Part shown: positions 56,780 through 64,000 of the stretch, piece after piece
How positions within the stretch are numbered: the stretch's first letter is position 1
How the letters are laid out: every line of letters starts with the position of its first letter
Assembly (NCBI GenBank): GCA_023548195.1
Contig: JAJHZJ010000751.1
Location: 2,298,501 to 2,362,500, forward strand
Origin: Bettongia penicillata ogilbyi
Taxonomy: Eukaryota > Chordata > Mammalia > Diprotodontia > Potoroidae
DNA: 64,000 nucleotides
Direction: 5' to 3'
The notes under the pieces: generated by a model
The model's database searches: none
The model's input: only the letters and a program-made list of their open reading frames with translations
What the model was told of the DNA's origin: nothing
Program-made: the position numbers and the translations under genes

Positions 56780-58115
56780 ATCCCTTGACCTGCACCTGTA
56801 AAAGGAAAAATGACTATAGAAGAATAGGAACTCTCAGAATAAAATCTAAACAATACGATAAATGTTCTGTTAAAAATAAAGAGAAAAATATGCATGGGAA
56901 GAGAGCTACCTGGTTACACAAAATGCTCTGTGATGAACTTAGATTTTTAGAAGCGTGGTATGTTCAGAAGACTAGAGGAATGTTTCATAACCAAGAAGAA
57001 AGAGAAAATGGTTATGCAGACATTCATCATAAACATTAAAATCTGAAATAACTTGAGCTTGCAAAAAATACTAAGAGGAGGTAATGACTTTTTAAAAAGC
57101 ACAAAAACATTAAAAGATGCCTCATTTTATTTGATTAATTTATTTATTTTGTGCGAGGTCTGTGGTCTGAACCAAGTGGTGTGTGTTAGCATAGTACAGA
57201 GAGAAAGCAGAGTCCTTCAGCTTTATTTCATATCCATCTTCTTTACCAAAGAGACTGATTTCTCAGACCAAAAAGAGCATTGCACACATGGTTCAGATGT
57301 TGAAACCAAATAGATAGTAAGAGATTACCTAGTCACTCTTAATGAGTTCAAGACTCCAAAGATATATTTTCATCTAACTGGAAGAACTTTCGGATGAAAT
57401 CATTGAACACCTGTCAGCAACCTTAAAGGAATTATAGAGGACAGGGAATGTTCTAGAAGACTGGATAGATACGGACACTTTGATTTTCCCAAAGAGGAGT
57501 CTGTTATGTTCAACAAATGTTTATTAGCTGTCTACTATGTCTTATGTCAGAAATGGGGGGGGGAAGTGACAGCTTAATCTGCCATTAAAGGGCTTACATT
57601 CTTCTACAGGGAGGGTGAGTGATCTGTATATATCATATATAATATATAGATGTAGCACTAGGTAGGGTTTGAGGGGCAAATGAGAAATATCCAGAAAAAT
57701 TTCAGATCTGTAAGAGTGTACACAAGTGGAAACACTTGAGCTAGCCATTGAAAGTCCACCAAAGAAAGGTTGAAAAAAGATAGGTATGTTTAGCCTAGAC
57801 AAAAGATGGCTGACTGACACTTTAACATATTTGAAGGACTTTATGTCAAAGAAAGAATTGGCTTATTCTGAAGACAGAACTAGGAGTAATGGTTGGAAAT
57901 TACAAAATTTTCTTCTTTGTAGAGCTTTCTACCATTCGGAGTTGTCTGAAAATGGAACAGATCAACTTGTTTGGTGGTGAATTTCGTGACATTCATTAGA
58001 GGTATGCAAACTGAAGCTAGATGATTTTGGGATCTGCTCACTATATTGTCAGCACAAGAGATGAATACTGATGGAAGATCTTGATAGACTCTTTTGTAAA
58101 CTGCATGTCATAATC
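56780..58115 (+). mobile_element. L3/CR1-clade LINE relic
   Basis: Matches the CR1/L3 order: the segment 'gagagaaagcagagtccttc' near 57200, then 'caaagagactgatttctcag' near 57247. The region 57340-57490 ('gaactttcggatgaaatcat', 'acacctgtcagcaaccttaa', 'gttctagaagactggataga') follows. Then the 3' region 57786-58110 has 'aaaagatggctgactgacac', 'catatttgaaggactttatg', 'acagaactaggagtaatggt' and 'tgaaaatggaacagatcaac'. A reverse L2 tail at about 57505-57612 interrupts it. All frames are broken. Confidence 0.72.
57505..57612 (-). mobile_element. L2 3' tail, antisense
   Basis: 'caacaaatgtttattagctg', 'ctactatgtcttatgtcaga' and 'taaagggcttacattcttct' in reverse order, with a G9 run at about 57555. 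Confidence 0.75.
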
Positions 58116-60235
58116 TGGACCATATTCTTTCTTTCTTTTTTGTCTTGTCTATTTTTTCAGTTCACCTTTTTCTGTGATCTTGACAAGGTCTGTCTTATTG
58201 AAGGGGCTTCATAGCATTCTGGTGTATCATGCAACTGGTTCAATCTCATCTCTCAAAAGAAGAGCTTGAAAACCTCATCATGTATACAGAATCATTCTTC
58301 CATTTGGACTCTTTGGAGTACATCTTTGAAGACTGTAGTGAACACCTTTGATAAGCTTATATCTTTCTTTTTTGTGTCTTATCTGATATTAATAACCAGA
58401 AGATCATGCAATAATTATTATTTCTATAGTTACATCTCTAAAATAATCTTGTATGACTTATATGAAAATACTTTGCTGAGGAAATGACTTTATGGCTGAA
58501 TTTTATTCAATGGAATTGATTTATCTTTAAAGCCATAATATATAAAGAAGAATATGATATTTTCTACACCATTGATTTAGGTAATCCATTGTAGGAAGAT
58601 GTAGTCTTTCATTAAAAAATGCATAATTCTTCCTGCTCCCTTCTCAGTTTTTTTCTTAGAATACTTGATACAACATGAATCATTATCAAAGAGATGCTAG
58701 AGAAATAAGAAAGTAGGTGTGCTATGGAGTAATTGCTTATTCCTTTTCATTTGGGCTTTTTAGGGGTAATAATACTGTCTGATTTTTTCTAGCCTTTTGG
58801 TATCTTAGGCTTTTTATGAGATGGTTTTAAATTGATTCTTCAGTGCTTTTAAAATTATAATTTTCAGCACACACTTCTCAAGAATAAACTTGGTCTGATA
58901 TCGTGCTCTTCCCTCTTTATGTTTGAAAGTCCCTTTTCTACCTCTCAAAGCCCATAAGGAACCGAGGCATGAAAATTCAAGTATGACAGTCATACTTATG
59001 ACAATAGAACCCTATAAGAACACTGGTAAATCTGTCCTATTTTTTCCATCTATTTCTTTTATTTTTGTTTTATCTACAAATATCTAATGTAATAATATAA
59101 TTATAATAAATAATATACATTTATATATAATATAATAATAATCTAATGTAATATCTACAAATGATTTTGTGATAATTTAACTGAATTTTGTCTCATCTCC
59201 AGATTTTTGTAGATTTGTTTCCATATTGATTACTTTTTACTATTTTCCCCCTATCCTCTTCTGTAAAGTTTTGTAAATTAGTGTATTATCTAAACAGGTG
59301 TTTCCTTTGCCATATCTCTCTCTTGGCAAGTTGATCAAGGTTAGCTGGCTGAGATGGTTGCTGTGCTCCTTTTGTGTCTTCATTTTGGTGATTGCTTGAT
59401 GCTAATTACTCTTTGGAATGAAGTAGTGATAATCAAAGTCCATTTTTAAAAATTTTATCCAAATTATACAGAATTGTTTTATCCTTACTCTAATGAGTTG
59501 ATTGATGGATTATACATAGACAGCTCATTTGGAAATGTCTCCTACAAATGTAATAAGTTATTTGCTATCTATCAAATTTTAATCACTTTATTTGTATGTT
59601 TTGTTTGTTGTCTGACATAACCAGAATCTTCAAATTCTTGTATTAAGGAAAATATCTTTAATATCCAGCTACCAGACTTTTATATAGTCTGCTAACCTTT
59701 GATTTTTCTCATATTTTAATTCTGAAACATATGCTTCAGTTTATCTACCTTTATATTATGAAATCAAAAATAACAATGCATATTTTGATTTGATTGTAGG
59801 AATCTCTCAAAATTCTTCAGAATAATTTGTCTTCTTGTTCATCCTCTGCATAATCAAGAATAATCCCTAGCTATCTTGATATTGATACGGACCACTGCCA
59901 AGTAAGATCAAACATCATTTTATGGAACATTTGGCATAAATTCTTATAATCTCCTTTCTCTAGGAGTTTCTTTCTCTGATCTGATCACACAAACCTAGGA
60001 GGCTCATTAGTGTTTTAATTATGATTTGAAGGGAAAGTTGTGATTCGCTCCATTTACAAACCATGGAAAGTTTTGATTAGGATTGTAATTCCCCCTTAAC
60101 AATGGTGCAGGCTAGAAAGATTGAAATAGAATTTTTGGTTTTGACTTAGTCACTCCTTGCAGCCATACCTTACTCTTTAACTAAATCTTAAAAATAGTAA
60201 TGGCTTAAATAAATACACTTAATTTTATATTGAGG
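58116..60235. other. Unassigned AT-rich block, possibly an unrecognised old LINE
   Basis: 2.1 kb with no family I can name. The monotonous T-rich texture resembles antisense LINE coding sequence, but no motif supports a clade. 59085-59150 is a TATA/AATA-rich low-complexity tract. Confidence 0.35.
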
Positions 60236-60244
60236 TCAGGATGA

Positions 60245-60318
60245 AGTAGCAGTAGTAGCAGCAGCAATAGTAGGAGTAGTAGATACTGTTGTTATTGTAG
60301 CAGCAGCAGCAGAAGAGG
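60245..60318. repeat. Degenerate (GTA/GCA)n trinucleotide repeat
   Basis: AGCAGTAGTAGCAGCAGC-type units in two blocks separated by about 20 bases. Confidence 0.9.
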
Positions 60319-60538
60319 AAGTAACAGGGATAGATATTATACCTGTGATTTCACTGATACAGGTTGAGGAAACTCCATCTACCAATGCAAACTGGAAGCT
60401 TTTCTGCAACTTATTGTCTTAGGAAATTGTCTAAAGCCTTGAGAGATTAATTGATTTGCCTTGGTCACACAGAAATGGGACTTGAATTCACGTTTTCCTG
60501 ACAGTCTATTCTTTATCAAGTACACCAGCTTGCCTCCC

Positions 60539-60627
60539 AAATCATCATCAGAATCATCTCCATTATCATCATCATCATCATCATCATCTTCATCATCATC
60601 ATCATCTTCATCATCATCATCATCATC

Positions 60628-60659
<32 letters not shown>

Positions 60660-60660
60660 T
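60539..60660. repeat. (ATC)n trinucleotide microsatellite
   Basis: About 40 TCA units with a few TCT interruptions at regular intervals. The poly-serine open frame is its shadow. Confidence 0.97.
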
Positions 60661-61255
60661 ACTGACATTTACATAGAGCTTTTAGGTCTGTTGAGAACGA
60701 TACAGACATTAGCTTAGTTAGTCTTCACCACAATTCTGGGCGACAAATGCCATAGATATTAGTATCTGCATTGTACAGATAAAGAAATTGACTGAGAGTA
60801 AATGTATGGTGAAGCAAAAAAGAAACTTTTTAAAAAATATATTTATTTTTAATATCCAATTTTTTTAAAATTTTGAGTTCTCAATTCTCTTCTCCTCTCC
60901 TGTTCCTCTTCCATTCATTGAGAAGGTGAGAAACATGATATTGATTATACATATGAAGTCATACAAAATATATTTCTATATAAGCCATGTCACGAACAAA
61001 CCAAAAAAACTAAGAAAAAAAATTAAAGTGAAAAAAGCCTGTTTCAATCTTTACTTATAGTACATCAGTTCTCTTTCTGATGCTGGAGAGCATTTTTGAC
61101 CATTGACCATAACCTTTCCATGATTTATAGACATTTACCTGAAATGCAGGGTAAGTAACTTATTTATGGTCTCACAGCTTCTACGGCAGAATCTGAAACC
61201 AGGTTGTCCAGACCCAAGTCTCACATTCTTTCCACTATGACATTTTGCTTCTATT
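60661..61255 (-). mobile_element. SINE/MIR relic, antisense, split by an L1 3' fragment
   Basis: The left half, 60661-60812 ('acatttacatagagctttta', 'ttgtacagataaagaaattg'), is followed after the L1 piece by 61142-61255 ('gggtaagtaacttatttatg', 'ctcacattctttccactatg'). Together they make one reverse SINE. Confidence 0.75.
60815..61138 (-). mobile_element. L1 3' UTR fragment, antisense
   Basis: Begins beside a T/A-rich run and 'aattttgagttctcaattct', comparable to 'aattttgagttccaattttt' at 50255, then C/T-rich 3' UTR sequence. 5'-truncated, inside an older SINE. Confidence 0.75.
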
Positions 61256-61525
61256 TAAAAGAAAAAAAGATGTATATGAAGCATGCAAAGTAATATGGAG
61301 AGATTTATATGAGATGATGCAGACAAAGGATAATCAGCCAAAGCAGAACTACAGAGATGCTGATGCCAACTATGCATAATTTAAAAAAAAGAAAAAGAGT
61401 AAGAAGGAAGCAGGCAAAGGCCGTGGAATTTCAGCTAGTACTAAATGTGGGCATAGAAAAGTTTCCTTCCTTTCATGCTGTTTATTTACTGACTATGCCT
61501 TATTAAATGTTTGAGGCTTGGAGTA
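61256..61525. other. Unique sequence
   Basis: No gene or confident repeat. Confidence 0.45.
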
Positions 61526-61529
61526 AGAA

Positions 61530-61592
61530 TTTAATCTCTCAACACCAAGTCTGACACCTAGTAGGTACTTAATAAATGATTGTTGAATTGTT
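61530..61592 (+). mobile_element. L2 3' tail
   Basis: 'ctgacacctagtaggtactt' followed by AATAAATGATTGTTGAATTG. Confidence 0.8.
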
Positions 61593-61702
61593 TTGCATAT
61601 TTATTTAATTGTATGTATTATGTTATTGCCATTGATTATACTTAAATATATAGCTGTATATATATTTATGCACATATATATGAACTAGAGTGTTATATAC
61701 GT

Positions 61703-61772
61703 GTTGTTCAGTCATTTTCAGGTGTGTCTGACTCTGTGATTCCATTTGAGATTTTCTTGGCAAACAGTTTCC
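61703..61772 (-). mobile_element. SINE 3' fragment, antisense
   Basis: 'gttgttcagtcattttcagg', 'gtgtctgactctgtgattcc' and 'ttcttggcaaaca', the reversed SINE tail only. Confidence 0.85.
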
Positions 61773-62018
61773 TCCCTACTCGCATTTTTATTACTGACAT
61801 TGACTTGTATTTACTGGAGACTCTTGAATGGTATGTGAGGGGTCATTTTCTTTGACCTCTCTCTGAACAAGGTTCCTCTATAACATACTTGTATAGTGAT
61901 CAACTAACCTAGGCTCGAAGCCTGCATTTCCCCCCACCTCCCACAAGACCTCCAGATCCCCAGTATGAAGGGGGAATAAACTACCTTCCAGCTCAGCCCA
62001 TTCCACTTTTGGATACTT
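61773..62018. other. Unique sequence
   Basis: No gene or confident repeat. Confidence 0.45.
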
Positions 62019-62019
62019 T

Positions 62020-62250
62020 TATCAGTGGGTAAGGCTCCCTAATTTGGAGTCAAGAAAACATGATTTCAAATCTGGACTCACATGCTTACTGTCTGTGTGA
62101 CCTTGGGCAAATTGCCTAGCATCTGCCTCAGTTTCCTCATCTGTAAAATAGGGGTAATAATTAATCCTCACCTCCCAAGACTGTTGTGAGAATGAAAGCC
62201 TTTGCAAACCTTAAAATGTTATGCCAATGCTAATTCTTTGTTATTGTTAT
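62020..62250 (+). mobile_element. CORE/MIR-type SINE
   Basis: 'ttggagtcaagaaaacatga', 'tgtgaccttgggcaaattgc', 'cctcatctgtaaaatagggg', 'caaaccttaaaatgttatgc' in plus-strand order. Confidence 0.88.
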
Positions 62251-62289
62251 TATTATTTTATCATCATCATTTATTCAAAACTTTTCACT

Positions 62290-62640
62290 TACACTGAGCC
62301 TACACCTGCCTCTACAACTTCCATTTTCTTGACCCGAATTTTCTCTTCTGGTCTGAGCAGGACATGTCTAATACCTCTACTATGTGATAGCCCCTCAATA
62401 CTTGAATATACTATCATACGCACTCAAAAGCTTAGCTTCTCCTGGGTAAACATCCCCAGTCCTTTCAGCTAGTCCTCACATGATATGCTCTGGTCCTCCT
62501 TCATCATCCTCTTTGCTCTCTTCTGGATGCTCTTCAGCATAACATATTCTTTCCAGAATGTGATGCATGGAACCATTCATCCTGCAAGGCTCTGACTGGT
62601 CCATTAAGATTTCAAACATTGGGTACTTTAGGTTTAGATC
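62290..62640 (-). mobile_element. L3/CR1 3' region, antisense
   Basis: 'cccctcaatacttgaatata', 'agcttagcttctcctgggta', 'catccccagtcctttcagct', 'cctcacatgatatgctctgg', 'ctcttctggatgctcttcag' and 'attctttccagaatgtgatg' follow the well-known antisense CR1/L3 3' order. It is the counterpart of the plus-strand copy at 57.79-58.11 kb. Confidence 0.85.
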
Positions 62641-63280
62641 CATCAAATAAGCAAATAAGTTATGATTGTTGAGACGCCAGAGAATTGGATTACTTAACAA
62701 GGGCTAGAAAATGGCTCCTAATAACAGGCACATAAAGTCCCAAATACTTTTTCGTATTTCAGTTGATGAAATAAAAGCTATGTGTGTCCAGTCCCCTTGC
62801 CACATTGAGTCATGGCGCATCTGATCAACCTTCCTTCTTGAGCAATTCATAAGAATGCTGAAGCTGAATATATCATGTGTTTCATCAGTTTCTTCTTTGG
62901 CTTAATCAGGTCAAATCAGGTGTGCTCTAGACCAGTGTTTTTGTGCGTGTGAACTAGGTTATTGCCTCTGGGTGTAAGTTAAGCTGTCTGGGAGAGTCAT
63001 TACTCATATAAACCATGAGGGAATCATTTAATAAAATGGTGCTCTAAATAGCATTGTAATACTTGTAAAAATGCTCCGTTTGCTGTACCCCATTACACTT
63101 GGGAAGTACACTTGGCAGGGTAACACTTAGAGTCTCTATCTATATGGTGTCCCTGAGTGAGCATTTGCTAGTTTTCCTTTTATTTGGCTATCCTGGAAAC
63201 TGAACATGAGTGTGTCAATTGCCTAAGAATTGCTTATTCATGCTAATCTGCTTATGTATGGCCATAGCTACCTAAGTAAT
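62641..63280. other. Unique sequence
   Basis: No gene or confident repeat. Confidence 0.45.
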
Positions 63281-63282
63281 CA

Positions 63283-63405
63283 AGCAAGGAGCAAGCATTT
63301 AAGTGCCTGTCACGTGTACTCTGCACTGTGGCACTGGAGATTCAAAGGTAAAGGCAAAATGTTCCTACCTTCATGGACCTCCCATTATTTTGGGGAAACA
63401 ATGCA
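63283..63405 (-). mobile_element. L2 3' tail, antisense
   Basis: 'gcaagcatttaagtgcctgt', 'gcactgtggcactggagatt' and 'gttcctaccttcatggacct' in reverse order. Confidence 0.75.
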
Positions 63406-63414
63406 TACATATTT

Positions 63415-63515
63415 AATGTGTGTGTATATGCAACCATCTTGTAGCTCTCTCTGTATATGTGTATATGTGTATGTATGTGTATATATAAAGATATATACAT
63501 ATATACACAAAATAA
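63415..63515. repeat. TG/TA-rich simple repeat
   Basis: Interrupted GTGTATATG units; the overlapping open frames on both strands are shadows. Confidence 0.9.
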
Positions 63516-64000
63516 CACCCTCCCCATATATATCTTTTTTGGGGGAGAGATCAGCAGCTAAGAGAATCAAAGATTCAAACTAAATCTTTTCAATAGACAG
63601 ACAGGGCTTGATTTGACATCAGCCCTGAACTTTTAGCCTTTCGCTATCCTCCTTTATGCGGTGTTGGAGGAGCTGTGCATTCAGATGGTTCATGTCATGA
63701 TTCAATCTATCCATAAAAATTCTTGATTTATAGGAATCATATGTACCTATTGCCCAATAGTTATGGGTATCAGTCACTGCACACCCACCTCATCTGTTCT
63801 AGTTAACAATAATCGCTTGGCCAAGCTTGGCAAGCTACCCAGATTCAAGTTTCCATAAGTGGAAACAAGGGGGAAAAAAATCAATTCTTTTTGGTTTATA
63901 TGTGTGAAATTAAAACACTTCTAGTTTTGAAAAGTCTTCTTGGGTGAAAAGGGCTAAGATTGTCTCCCTACTCTGTTAAAGATAAACATTTATTTCAACT
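63516..64000. other. Unique sequence to the window end
   Basis: No gene or confident repeat. CCAAGCTTGGCAAGC near 63820 is a short partial palindrome. Confidence 0.4.

Noticed and set aside
60539..60660. Regularly interrupted ATC repeat considered as a CRISPR-like or satellite array
   Set aside because: The period is three bases with occasional TCT changes; there are no spacers, and a eukaryotic context is clear.
60461..60676. Poly-serine open frame
   Set aside because: It is the translation of the (ATC)n microsatellite.

Overview
The window looks like gene-poor intergenic or deep-intronic DNA from a marsupial. This rests on repeats recognisable from sequence: many copies of the marsupial tRNA-like CORE/MIR-type SINE that begins near GGGCAGCTAGGTGGC and ends in a GACATGACTGAA tail; a second SINE group whose 3' tail resembles RTE LINEs; RTE-clade LINE relics; ancient L2 and L3/CR1 LINEs; and L1-related elements that keep ORF1 but lack most or all of ORF2 (HAL1-like). 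Base composition is AT-rich and CpG-poor. An opossum-like marsupial is most likely, but the species cannot be fixed from this sequence. I find no convincing host protein-coding exon, tRNA, rRNA, CpG island or CRISPR. The longer open frames are retrotransposon relics or low-complexity shadows.

Layout. 1-7 kb: CCTT microsatellite, a decayed L3/CR1 in reverse, a candidate solo LTR (about 2.10-2.70 kb), SINE/MIR fragments and a pyrimidine tract. 7.3-10.1 kb: antisense L1 ORF2 relic split by a SINE. 10-20 kb: SINEs, a short L1 3' fragment, an RTE-like 3' relic, microsatellites including a perfect 64-bp (AT)n, and unique sequence. 20.03-24.11 kb: an end-to-end L1/HAL1-like element in reverse with a 13-bp target-site duplication. 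24-35 kb: MIR/L2 relics, an antisense RTE endonuclease relic (27.7-28.8 kb), L2 (28.8-29.3 kb) and an antisense L1 3' part (33.0-34.5 kb). 35-37 kb: a 179-bp hAT MITE with perfect 8-bp duplications, an RTE-like C-terminal relic and TG/GA microsatellites. 37.3-39.6 kb: a unique block, the best candidate for conserved regulatory DNA. 39.6-49 kb: a dense SINE/MIR/L2 mosaic with datable nested insertions. 49.3-56.4 kb: RTE fragments separated by a 2.6-kb HAL1-like insertion. 56.8-58.1 kb: L3/CR1. 58.1-60.2 kb: unassigned AT-rich DNA. 60.2-64 kb: trinucleotide repeats, a nested L1 fragment, SINEs and reverse L3/CR1.

The elements interact as a retrotransposon community. L1-type machinery would have mobilised the ORF1-only elements. 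RTE probably supplied machinery to the SINEs sharing its tail. The nesting gives a relative age order: L2 and L3 oldest, then L1/RTE and the SINEs, with the TSD-flanked HAL1-like element among the better preserved. Boundaries come from reading by eye and comparison with remembered family structure; most are good to about 10-30 bases.
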